NCBI GenBank assembly: GCA_903834635.1
Contig: CAILJO010000145.1
Coordinates: 1-37,602 of the forward strand
DNA: 37,602 nucleotides
From: an uncultured Micrococcales bacterium
GTDB taxonomy: Bacteria > Actinomycetota > Actinomycetes > Actinomycetales > Microbacteriaceae
Reading direction: 5' to 3'
The notes beneath the pieces were generated by a model that did no database searches, was not told where the DNA came from, and was given only the letters and a program-made list of their open reading frames with translations. Made by a program: the position numbers and the translations under genes. Numbering within the stretch: position 1 is the stretch's first letter; every line of letters starts with the position of its first letter. This document shows positions 28,507 to 36,023 of the stretch, piece by piece.

Positions 28507-28718
28507 TAGTTCTTTTTAACTCCGAAGCCGAGCTTCGACAACACGAAACCTGCGACTACACCAAAGACAGCCATTGCTGCGAACGCGTACACGAGGTTCA
28601 TGTCGCCAAACCAAAGAGCGAGAGTAGCGCCAGCAGAAGCGAGCGTAATGATGATTACAGCAGTCCAGGCTGCAACAGAGTCGCCGTGACCAGGGTCGTT
28701 GGCATGTTGTTCACTCAT
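28506..28718 (-). CDS. HGxxPAAW-type small membrane protein (DUF6704-like)
   Basis: A 70-residue protein of unknown function. A short polar N-terminus with HGDSVAAW (residues 11-18) resembles the HGxxPAAW motif of a small actinobacterial family usually found next to trpC; here Val replaces Pro. Two hydrophobic segments follow (about 19-38 and 43-62), with a lysine-rich tail suggesting the C-terminus is cytoplasmic. The ATG at 28718 has GAGG 5 bases upstream. It overlaps trpC by one base and lies 37 bp after the TrpE-linked membrane protein gene. A role in tryptophan supply or transport is suggested by location only. Confidence 0.85.
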   Translation of the reverse strand: MSEQHANDPGHGDSVAAWTAVIIITLASAGATLALWFGDMNLVYAFAAMAVFGVVAGFVLSKLGFGVKKN

Positions 28719-28755
28719 TGTTTCCTCTTTCGATCTGCGTCAAGTTTATCAAGCA

Positions 28756-29286
28756 TTACTGGCTTGTTTCACTCCAGAGGTCTGGTTGTTTGGCCTGATT
28801 TTGCTTCTTTTGTGGAGGGTTTCGTTTCACCTTTTGGTTGCGTCCTATTTGCAAGCCGGCGAGAGCCAAAAGGATTGCAGTGGAGACGATGCAAGCTAGA
28901 GTTCCTATTTGCCATCCTGTGAAACTCCACGATGTAACCACCGACTCGATTTGTCCCGACCAGCCTTGGATGCCCGTAGTTTTTGCGATCGCATTATTGG
29001 CAAAAGAAGGGTCACTTTGAAAGAAGATTGAAAACCCCAAACACACTGCAATGGCCAAGAACGTTTCACTGGCGATGATGAGTACCACTGACAAAACACC
29101 ATTCAAATAAATAGCCACCAAAACAGCCAGAATCGTGGCAAACACCAAGGGCGCCAATCCTGATAGAGCGTCTGAACCGGTGACAGCCACTGGTTTTGCC
29201 ATCGTGAGTGATACCGTCAACCAGGTTTGGTTGATAAGAATGATTGTGACGAACAGTGGTATTAGCGAAAGCCTTGCCAGTTTCAA
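28756..29286 (-). CDS. Trp biosynthesis-associated membrane protein
   Basis: A 176-residue integral membrane protein matching the actinobacterial family found inside trp clusters (TIGR02234/PF09534-like). Four hydrophobic segments are visible at about 5-27, 43-62, 64-86 and 122-147, with NQTWLTV near residue 19 and a polar, basic C-terminal tail rich in Lys and Gln. Its biochemical role is unknown. The start is TTG at 29286, overlapping the trpE stop as TTGA; AAGG lies 8 bases upstream, and no ATG fits. The overlap shows close translational coupling with TrpE. Confidence 0.87.
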   Translation of the reverse strand: MKLARLSLIPLFVTIILINQTWLTVSLTMAKPVAVTGSDALSGLAPLVFATILAVLVAIYLNGVLSVVLIIASETFLAIAVCLGFSIFFQSDPSFANNAIAKTTGIQGWSGQIESVVTSWSFTGWQIGTLACIVSTAILLALAGLQIGRNQKVKRNPPQKKQNQAKQPDLWSETSQ

Positions 29287-30803
29287 ATGATCAGCCTTAC
29301 GAAGTTGCCTGCAGTCTCAACTGCTCTAAGCGGTGCGGACGCCTTGGCCTTTGTCTCATCAGCTTCGGCTTGAGGATTCGAATCCAAGACAATTCCAGCA
29401 CCGGCCTGCACTCTCGCGACGCCGTCTCTAAGAAAGACGGTTCTAATGGCGATTGCTAAGTCGGCATTTCCTGCGAAATCAAAATAGCCAACTACTCCCC
29501 CAAACAGCCCCCTGTTTTCTGACTCCAATTCGTCAATAATCTGAAGTGCTCGAGGTTTTGGCGCGCCGCTCAAGGTTCCAGCAGGAAATGTGGCTTTGAA
29601 AACGTCAACAGGTCCTTGGTTCAACCTAACCGTGCCCTCAACTGTGGAGACAAGGTGTTGAATGTGGCTGAATTTGTGAACCTGCATGAACTCGGTCACG
29701 TTCACCGATGTTGGTTCGCAGACTTTTAGAAGGTCGTTTCTTGCCAAGTCGACAAGCATGAGGTGTTCAGCGCGCTCTTTGGCATCTGCAAGCAGGCTAT
29801 TCTCGAGTTCGAGATCCTGTTCCCAGTCAGACCCTCGAGGCCGAGACCCGGCGATTGGGTGCATTGTGGCATGTCTCTCGACCACTTTTACGAGAGCCTC
29901 TGGCGAACTTCCCACAATGGCGTACTCGCCCTGGGCATCGTCAAAGTTTAGAAGGTACATGTAAGGGCTTGGATTGAGCGCCCGCAAAGCTCGATAAACA
30001 TCAAGTGCTGATGCACCTGTGCTGAGGTCGAATCGTTGTGATAGGACCACCTGAAAAACGTCGCCGACGCGAACAAATCCTTTCGCCTTATCAACGATGT
30101 TTAGGAAGTCAACATTTGACATGTTCGCCTGGGGTGTCTCACTGGGCAATTCCGAGACTGATGCCACAAATGGCTGTGACGGCGCCAGGAGCAGTTGGCG
30201 CATCTCCTGTATGCGTGATTCGGCGAGTTCATAGTCGCTCGCGACTCTCGACTCGTCATCAATGAATATGTTTGAGACCAACATCAACCGGCTCGTTTGG
30301 TGATCTATCACTATGGCATCCCTGACCATTGTGAAGACCATTCGAGGAGCTTCGAAAGCTCTTGCTGGGCTATCTGGCAGGTTTTCGATTTCTCTGATGG
30401 TATCCCAGCCGAGTGCCCCAACTAATCCTGAGGTAAGAGGAGGTAGACCTTCAATCCCCGCACTTGACCAAGCGTCTGTCATGGCTTGTACAGCCTCAAG
30501 AGCCGCACTCGGCAACTCTTTGCCGCTGACAATCGGCAGCGCAGCTTCGCCTGTGGGTGAATTCCAAGTGATAGTGCCATCAGAGGTCTGTGTGAGGATT
30601 CCTCGCGTGTTAACCCCCACAAACGAGTACCTAGACCAAACACCATGTTCAGCGGACTCAAGCAAGAAGCTTCCAGGTCTTCCGAGGGCCACTTTCTCAA
30701 AAATTGCCATTGGGCTTTCGGCGCCAGAAAAGAGCTCCTCGATTACTGGCACAACTCTATGGTTCTGTGCCAGTTCTTTGACTTTGTCCAAAGAATATTT
30801 CAT
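29283..30803 (-). CDS. trpE: anthranilate synthase component I
   Basis: Makes anthranilate from chorismate with ammonia supplied by the TrpG glutaminase, which is not in this window. The 506-residue protein keeps the tryptophan feedback site in its N-terminal domain (LLES at 47-50, Ser60) and the chorismate-binding core with [36 protein letters not shown] and [10 protein letters not shown], which assigns it to TrpE rather than PabB. The ATG at 30803 overlaps the hisI stop as ATGA, so the Trp genes follow the His genes without a leader and there is no room for a trp attenuator directly before trpE. Feedback inhibition may be the main control. Confidence 0.97.
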   Translation of the reverse strand: MKYSLDKVKELAQNHRVVPVIEELFSGAESPMAIFEKVALGRPGSFLLESAEHGVWSRYSFVGVNTRGILTQTSDGTITWNSPTGEAALPIVSGKELPSAALEAVQAMTDAWSSAGIEGLPPLTSGLVGALGWDTIREIENLPDSPARAFEAPRMVFTMVRDAIVIDHQTSRLMLVSNIFIDDESRVASDYELAESRIQEMRQLLLAPSQPFVASVSELPSETPQANMSNVDFLNIVDKAKGFVRVGDVFQVVLSQRFDLSTGASALDVYRALRALNPSPYMYLLNFDDAQGEYAIVGSSPEALVKVVERHATMHPIAGSRPRGSDWEQDLELENSLLADAKERAEHLMLVDLARNDLLKVCEPTSVNVTEFMQVHKFSHIQHLVSTVEGTVRLNQGPVDVFKATFPAGTLSGAPKPRALQIIDELESENRGLFGGVVGYFDFAGNADLAIAIRTVFLRDGVARVQAGAGIVLDSNPQAEADETKAKASAPLRAVETAGNFVRLII

Positions 30804-31159
30804 GACTGCGCCAACTCATCTGCAATCTGAATACTTGCCGTATCGAAACAGGACTCTAGACCTGTGTGGCAAGCGTTTCCTTGTTCATCTACTTGAATCA
30901 AAAGGGTATCGCCATCGCAATCAATTTCTATCATTCGAACAAACTGCGCATTTCCAGAAGTTGCCCCCTTGCGCCAAAGCTCTTGACGACTTCTAGACCA
31001 AAAAACTGTTTGACCTGAAGAGATAGTTAGCGCGAGACTTTCGGTCGACATCCACGCCATCATTAGCACTCGCTTCGAGTCAAAACTTTGAATGATCGCT
31101 GGTACTAAACCTGAGGCGTCGAACTTCACATTGTTGATCGCCGAAAAGTTAGTGGACAT
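30800..31159 (-). CDS. hisI: phosphoribosyl-AMP cyclohydrolase
   Basis: Third step of histidine synthesis, opening the purine ring of phosphoribosyl-AMP. The 119-residue protein has [17 protein letters not shown] at 54-70, the metal site DCDGD at 80-84 (Asp80, Asp82, Asp84), and zinc cysteines 81, 97 and 104 (ACHTG...SCF). It is a stand-alone HisI; the HisE activity is encoded separately at 32775-33038. The ATG at 31159 lies 2 bp after hisF. The stop overlaps the trpE start by 4 bases. Confidence 0.97.
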   Translation of the reverse strand: MSTNFSAINNVKFDASGLVPAIIQSFDSKRVLMMAWMSTESLALTISSGQTVFWSRSRQELWRKGATSGNAQFVRMIEIDCDGDTLLIQVDEQGNACHTGLESCFDTASIQIADELAQS

Positions 31160-31161
31160 TT

Positions 31162-31920
31162 TTATCTCGTTTCGAATCCAGCGTCTGATAGTGACGACTT
31201 TGCTTGTCCAATTGTCACAGAACGATTGTGTAAAATACTCGCGGCGAGAATTGCATCTGCGCCTGCCTGAGCTGCAGGCACAAAATCGCCCGCTGAACCA
31301 GCGCCCCCGGATGCAATCACCGGAACAGAACTGGCTGCCACGGCAGCTGAAATCATTGGAATGTCAAAGCCGTTCTTTGTGCCATCTGCGTCAATGGAAT
31401 TCACGAGAACCTCTCCAACTCCGAGCTCGACAGCCTCTTTAATCCAGGCGATCGCGTCGATGTTTGTGGAAATTCGACCACCGTTAGTGGTTGCCACGAA
31501 CCCCGACTCCGATTCACCGCGTTTTGCGTCTAGTGACAAGACAAGAACTTGACTGCCAAACCTATTCGCAATCTCTGAAATGAGGTTTGGTTGCGACAGA
31601 GCAGCGCTGGCAATTGATACCTTGTCAGCTCCAGCACCGAGAAGTCGGGCCACGTCTTCAACATTCCGAACACCGCCACCGACTGTGAGAGGGATAAACA
31701 ATTGCTCCGCCGTGGCAGTAACCAAGTCATACATGGTGGACCTGTTTTCGTTGGTCGCATTTACGTCCAGAAACGTTAGTTCGTCGGCACCAGATTCGTA
31801 GTAGTACTTGGCTAGCTCAATAGGATTTCCCGCATCGCGCAAGTTTTGAAAGTTCACACCTTTGACAACACGTCCATCGGCGACGTCGAGGCATGGAATT
31901 ATGCGGATCGAAACACTCAT
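31162..31920 (-). CDS. hisF: imidazole glycerol phosphate synthase, cyclase subunit
   Basis: Uses ammonia from HisH to make imidazole glycerol phosphate and AICAR. The 252-residue barrel has catalytic Asp12 ([15 protein letters not shown]) and Asp131 (VLSLDAKRG), plus the phosphate-binding TVGGGVRN and [11 protein letters not shown]. Both catalytic acids are present, which separates it from HisA. The ATG at 31920 is 3 bp after the hisG stop with only a weak ribosome site. HisH and HisA are not in the window. Confidence 0.97.
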   Translation of the reverse strand: MSVSIRIIPCLDVADGRVVKGVNFQNLRDAGNPIELAKYYYESGADELTFLDVNATNENRSTMYDLVTATAEQLFIPLTVGGGVRNVEDVARLLGAGADKVSIASAALSQPNLISEIANRFGSQVLVLSLDAKRGESESGFVATTNGGRISTNIDAIAWIKEAVELGVGEVLVNSIDADGTKNGFDIPMISAAVAASSVPVIASGGAGSAGDFVPAAQAGADAILAASILHNRSVTIGQAKSSLSDAGFETR

Positions 31921-31923
31921 GAA

Positions 31924-32763
31924 TCAGATTCTGGCGGCGTGGATGGCACTCACCAGAATGGCTCTTGCGCCTAGTTCGTAAAGGGCGTCCATTTTTGAAT
32001 TTATTTCACTAGATTTCACAAGGGCCCTGACGGCAACCCAGTCTTCGTCCCTCAGTGGAGAGATTGTTGGTGACTCGATGCCAGGGGTTAAAGCGCTGGC
32101 AGCCTCAACAAGGTCCACCGGGCAGTCGTAATCGAAGATTACGTATTCGCGGGCAACAATTACTCCCCGAAGTCGTCGCAACAGGTTGTCGCTCGCTGAT
32201 TGTTTGCCAGGTGTACTGATCAGCTGTGCTGTGCTGCGTAAAATAACCGGACCAAAAATCTCGAGACCGGCTTGTCGAAGGGTATTGCCGGTCGAGACCA
32301 CGTCTGCGACTGCATCGGCAACGCCCAGTTGAACTGCAGACTCGACGGCGCCATCCAGCTGAACCAGGTCCACAGAAATCTTGGCGTTGTCTAAATAGTC
32401 TTCAACCAAGTTTGGGTACGCGGTTGCGACCCTAAGTCCGTGAAGTTGCTCAATGTCGTTGAATCGCCCGGCGGGACCAGCAAACCTGAACGTCGACTCA
32501 CCGAACTTAAGGTCTTCAACCGCCACGGCTTTGCTTCGGCTGTCAAGTAGCAAATCCAAACCTGTAAAACCAGCATCCAGCGAGCCCTCGCCAACGTATG
32601 TTGCAATATCACGAGGTCGCAAATAGAAAAACTCAACGTTGTTCTCGGTGTCGACAAGGTGCAAGTCCTTTGGGTCACGTCTAGTCGCGTAGCCAGCCTC
32701 TTTTAGCATGACGATGGCTGTGTCAGACAAAATACCCTTATTGGGCACGGCTACTCTGAGCAT
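31924..32763 (-). CDS. hisG: ATP phosphoribosyltransferase, long form
   Basis: First and regulated step of histidine synthesis, joining ATP and PRPP. The 279 residues include a two-lobed periplasmic-binding-like catalytic region, with GEGSLDAGFTGLDLL, ATAYPNLVEDYL and the PRPP-binding stretch ADAVADVVSTGNTL, and a C-terminal ACT-like domain (about 205-279) that binds histidine in long-form enzymes. No HisZ partner is needed for this form. The ATG at 32763 has AAGGA 4 bases upstream. It follows hisE by 11 bp. Confidence 0.97.
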   Translation of the reverse strand: MLRVAVPNKGILSDTAIVMLKEAGYATRRDPKDLHLVDTENNVEFFYLRPRDIATYVGEGSLDAGFTGLDLLLDSRSKAVAVEDLKFGESTFRFAGPAGRFNDIEQLHGLRVATAYPNLVEDYLDNAKISVDLVQLDGAVESAVQLGVADAVADVVSTGNTLRQAGLEIFGPVILRSTAQLISTPGKQSASDNLLRRLRGVIVAREYVIFDYDCPVDLVEAASALTPGIESPTISPLRDEDWVAVRALVKSSEINSKMDALYELGARAILVSAIHAARI

Positions 32764-32774
32764 GGGTTCCTTAT

Positions 32775-33038
32775 CTAGAAGTTGTTCTGGAGGTCATCAA
32801 GCGAAATGCCTTGAGAGACCATCAGCACTTGGAGGTGATAAATCAACTGAGCAATCTCTTCGGCGGTGCGCTCTTTGCCTTCATATTCGGCGGCCATCCA
32901 AACCTCGGCAGCCTCTTCTACAATTTTCTTGCCGATTGTGTGTACACCAGCGTCTAGCCATTTGACAGTCTCGCTGCCCTCAGGTCGTGAGCGACTCTTC
33001 TCCAATAATTCGCCAAGTAGGCTTTCGAAGGACTTCAT
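32775..33038 (-). CDS. hisE: phosphoribosyl-ATP pyrophosphatase
   Basis: Second step of histidine synthesis, removing pyrophosphate from phosphoribosyl-ATP. The 87-residue all-helical MazG-like protein carries the magnesium-binding pattern [14 protein letters not shown] (about 37-50) and [16 protein letters not shown] (about 58-73). The ATG at 33038 has only a weak ribosome site. It lies 31 bp after rpe, the only real gap in this stretch, and heads the His run hisE-hisG-hisF-hisI. Confidence 0.95.
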   Translation of the reverse strand: MKSFESLLGELLEKSRSRPEGSETVKWLDAGVHTIGKKIVEEAAEVWMAAEYEGKERTAEEIAQLIYHLQVLMVSQGISLDDLQNNF

Positions 33039-33054
33039 GACTACTAGGTTAGTC

Positions 33055-33070
33055 GCTGAGGCAACTCAGC
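33055..33070 (-). other. small hairpin between rpe and hisE
   Basis: GCTGAG-TTGC-CTCAGC forms a 6-bp perfect stem that begins right at the rpe stop codon. There is no T run, so it is not a normal terminator. It might protect or mark an mRNA end between rpe and the His genes, or be chance. Confidence 0.25.
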
Positions 33071-33738
33071 TAGTGCCTGGCGAGTGGATGGCTCGCAAGT
33101 TCCCTGAGGCTATCGATTCTCGCTGCTCTATTTTCACTCTTGAAGACGGATGATCCGGCGACGAAAGTGTCTGCGCCGTAACTTGCGACTCTTGCAATAT
33201 TCGTATCGTCAATTCCACCATCAACTTGGAGCAAGACATTAAGTCCTGCGCGATCAATAGCGGACCTTGCGATTGCGACTTTTTCAAGGCAGTCTTCGAT
33301 CAATGGCTGCCCGCCGAACCCTGGTTCCACGGTCATCACTAGAACCATGTCGAACTCGTCAAGGGTTTGCAGAATCATGTCAAGAGAAGTTCCGGGTTTA
33401 ACGGCTATACCAACCTTGGATCCGCAAGCCCGGATTCTTCTCGCTAGATCAACTGAATCTTGGCTTGCCTCGGCGTGGAAGGTCACAGATGCCGCACCCG
33501 TATCTGAGTACCGTTCAGCCAACAAATCAACATTCTCGATCATTAGGTGCACGTCAAGGGGTTTGGGAGTTATCTCCTGCATACGCGCAACCATTGGTAG
33601 TCCGAAGGTTAGATTCGGAACAAAGTGGCCGTCCATCACGTCAACGTGGATACTGTCGCTGTTTGCTATCGTCAGGAAGTCACGCTCGAAGTTCACGAAA
33701 TCGGCGGAGAGGATACTCGGGTGAATGCGCACAGACAT
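33070..33738 (-). CDS. rpe: ribulose-phosphate 3-epimerase
   Basis: Interconverts ribulose 5-phosphate and xylulose 5-phosphate in the pentose phosphate pathway. The 222-residue barrel keeps Ser8 (PSILSADF), the metal ligands His31, Asp33, His64 and Asp173, and catalytic Asp36 (HVDVMDGHFVPN), with MTVEPGFGGQ and VDGGI in place. The ATG at 33738 lies 4 bp after the rsmB stop, with a weak ribosome site. Confidence 0.98.
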   Translation of the reverse strand: MSVRIHPSILSADFVNFERDFLTIANSDSIHVDVMDGHFVPNLTFGLPMVARMQEITPKPLDVHLMIENVDLLAERYSDTGAASVTFHAEASQDSVDLARRIRACGSKVGIAVKPGTSLDMILQTLDEFDMVLVMTVEPGFGGQPLIEDCLEKVAIARSAIDRAGLNVLLQVDGGIDDTNIARVASYGADTFVAGSSVFKSENRAARIDSLRELASHPLARH

Positions 33739-33742
33739 GTTT

Positions 33743-35095
33743 CTAAGATACCGATTTAGTTATGACCGCAATAAACATCGCGTCGGTCTCATGCTGGTGT
33801 GGCCAAAGTTGAGCAGTCTTGCGCTTTTCGTTTATCTCGAGAGCAGGGTTAATCGAACGCAATATCTCGTTGGCATTTTCTAATGTTGCCATAGGCCCGA
33901 AATCACGCAGAGCCTTTTCGATTATTGCCGTGGTTTCGCTTTGGTGAGGCGAACAAGTGGAATAGACCAGTACACCTCCGGGTTCGAGAGCAGACCAAGC
34001 GGAGTTGATCAGCTGCATTTGCAATTTCGCGAGCTCGGCTATGTCTGACTGACTCTTGCGCCAACGAGCCTCGGGTCGTCGCCGAAGGGCTCCAAGACCT
34101 GTGCATGGAGCGTCTACAAGAATTCGGTCGAATTTACCTCTGATTTCTCGGCCATCTTCTATTCGAATCTCGTTTTCAAACCCAGAGTGAGTCAACGCAG
34201 CACGCACCAGTTCTGCGCGGTGCGGCGAGGGCTCATTGCAGACTAAAGTTGCGTCGACTTGCTCGGCAATGGCGGCCATTAAGGCCGCTTTTCCTCCAGG
34301 GCCTGCGCACAAATCTAGCCATGTTTCACCCTCAGTAATTGGCTTGGCTTTAGCAACAACCATGGCCACCAATTGCGAACCTGCATCTTGGACGCGCATA
34401 CCGCCTTGCCTAACGGCTGCAACCTCATTTGGCGAACCAGTTGGGCTGAGATAACCAATAGGGGAACTTGGATGTGGCTCCAGAGGATCTGTATCTTCTT
34501 GGCTGTTTTGTCCAGGCAGTGCAACTAGATTAATTCGAGCTGGCTCATTATCGGCGACCAGGAGACTTTCTAGGCCGTTCTCTTGCCCATCGGCCCTGAG
34601 TGCCAGCTTGAGCGCCGTTACAATCCATTCCGGGTGAGCATATTCGATAGAAAGTCTCTGAAGCTCACTGGTGGAATCTTCATTCAGAACTTCAATCCAC
34701 TCGCTCCAGGTCTTCTCTGAGATTCTGCGAAGAGCTGCATTAACTAAGCCCGATGCTCTTCCATTGAGAACATGCTTTGATTGATCTACAGTCTCATTGA
34801 TGGCAGCGTGACTGGGGACTCGCGTGTGCAATAGCTGGTAGGCACCTAAGTCGATCAACCTAAGCACAGCGGGGTCAAAATCAGAAATTTTGCGTTCAGT
34901 TGCTCTGCAAGCTATGGCGTCAAGTGAAGACTTGTATCGGATGGTTCCGTAAGCCAACTCTTGTGCCAGCCCGGCATCTCGAGAGTCAACTTTTTTAGCC
35001 CTAAGTAGTTGCGGCATCAAAATGTTGGCGTAGGCATCCTGTTCGAAAACTCGGTCAAGAAGTTCCAGTGCAATAGTTCTTGAGATAGCTACCAC
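33743..35095 (-). CDS. rsmB: 16S rRNA (cytosine-967-C5)-methyltransferase
   Basis: Methylates C967 of 16S rRNA with S-adenosylmethionine. From the chosen start it has 450 residues. The N-terminal NusB-like RNA-binding domain (about 1-135) includes DAGLAQELAYGTIRYKSSLD and SGLVNAALRRI. The Rossmann methyltransferase follows, with LDLCAGPGGKAALMAA (motif I, about 260-275), Cys331 in DAPCTGLGALRRRPE and catalytic Cys381 in YSTCSPHQSE. The frame is open to 35134 within fmt. GTG 35095 shares one base with the fmt stop (TAGTG), matching homologue length; it lacks a strong ribosome site, so coupling is likely. Confidence 0.95.
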   Translation of the reverse strand: MVAISRTIALELLDRVFEQDAYANILMPQLLRAKKVDSRDAGLAQELAYGTIRYKSSLDAIACRATERKISDFDPAVLRLIDLGAYQLLHTRVPSHAAINETVDQSKHVLNGRASGLVNAALRRISEKTWSEWIEVLNEDSTSELQRLSIEYAHPEWIVTALKLALRADGQENGLESLLVADNEPARINLVALPGQNSQEDTDPLEPHPSSPIGYLSPTGSPNEVAAVRQGGMRVQDAGSQLVAMVVAKAKPITEGETWLDLCAGPGGKAALMAAIAEQVDATLVCNEPSPHRAELVRAALTHSGFENEIRIEDGREIRGKFDRILVDAPCTGLGALRRRPEARWRKSQSDIAELAKLQMQLINSAWSALEPGGVLVYSTCSPHQSETTAIIEKALRDFGPMATLENANEILRSINPALEINEKRKTAQLWPHQHETDAMFIAVITKSVS

Positions 35096-36018
35096 TATTG
35101 CAACCAAACTTCCATTTTTCGTCCGCGTAGCCAATCGGCTGCGAGCATGATTGATTTTCCTGCTGGTTGAACTTCGATGAATTCGAGTGCTCTTTCACCT
35201 GAGAAACCGCAGACCACTTTTCCATTCACAAGTTGGACTTGCCCGGGCCGAAGACCTTGATGCTCGGAAATTCGTGACTCAATGATCTTCAGATTCTCGC
35301 CGTCAAGTTTGCACCACGCGCCCGGCTCGGGGTTGGTTGCTTGAATTCTTTGGCATTCAAGGAGTGCCGAGTTTAGGAAATCTATTCGTGCATCCTCACG
35401 AGTCAGCTTAGGTGCATACGTCGCCGATCCCGTTTGTCCCGATAGTTGGAGTTCTACCCCCGAGAATAGCTTCGGGATTTCTTGACGAAGCAGCGAAATA
35501 CCGATTTCTGTGAGTCTTGAAAGCAACCTCTTAGAGGTTTCGTAAGGGTTGATTGTCGTACGGGCCATTGCGACAATCGGTCCGGTGTCGAGCCCCTCAT
35601 CAATCTTGAAAACCGTGACACCGGTCTCGCATTCGCCGTTCAGTATGGCATGCTGAACAGGCGCGGCTCCTCTGAAGGCGGGAAGAAGGCTGTAATGAAG
35701 GTTGAACCAACCTGAATCAAGGCTTTCGATGGCAGATTTTGACAGTAAAACTCCAAATGCGACCACGATCGCTATTTGAGATTGTGCTTCGCTAAGAATC
35801 CTTATGGTCGCTGAATCGACTTTATTGATCTTTAAAGTTTCTATTCCGAGCTCACTGGCAACAAGAGCCACCGGCGATGGCGTCAGCAATCGTTTTCTTC
35901 CAGCTGGGGCATCTGGTCGCGTGAGAACTAGCTCTACTTCGATGCCGGCTTCAACCAAGGCTCTAAGTGTTTGTGCGGCATTCTCTGGTGTGCCAGCAAA
36001 GATTATGGAGTCAGTCAT
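35095..36018 (-). CDS. fmt: methionyl-tRNA formyltransferase
   Basis: Formylates initiator Met-tRNA using 10-formyl-THF. The 307-residue protein has the catalytic triad Asn106, His108 and Asp144 (NLHYSLLPAFRGAAPVQHAI; KIDEGLDTGPI), the substrate loop TRPDAPAGRKR near 33-43, and a C-terminal OB-fold domain (about 205-307). The ATG at 36018 is 5 bp after the priA stop. A peptide deformylase gene often neighbours fmt but is not here. The stop overlaps rsmB by one base. Confidence 0.97.
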   Translation of the reverse strand: MTDSIIFAGTPENAAQTLRALVEAGIEVELVLTRPDAPAGRKRLLTPSPVALVASELGIETLKINKVDSATIRILSEAQSQIAIVVAFGVLLSKSAIESLDSGWFNLHYSLLPAFRGAAPVQHAILNGECETGVTVFKIDEGLDTGPIVAMARTTINPYETSKRLLSRLTEIGISLLRQEIPKLFSGVELQLSGQTGSATYAPKLTREDARIDFLNSALLECQRIQATNPEPGAWCKLDGENLKIIESRISEHQGLRPGQVQLVNGKVVCGFSGERALEFIEVQPAGKSIMLAADWLRGRKMEVWLQ

Positions 36019-36023
36019 TTGCT

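Noticed and set aside
29284-29290. Internal ATG as the start of the Trp-associated membrane protein
   Set aside because: The next ATG would cut off the first membrane segment; TTG with AAGG 8 bases upstream fits the trpE overlap better.
30313-30996. Long plus-strand open frame (227 codons) opposite trpE
   Set aside because: It is a shadow of a clear trpE: no ribosome site, no recognisable domain, and a Ser/Pro/Arg-rich composition typical of antisense frames.
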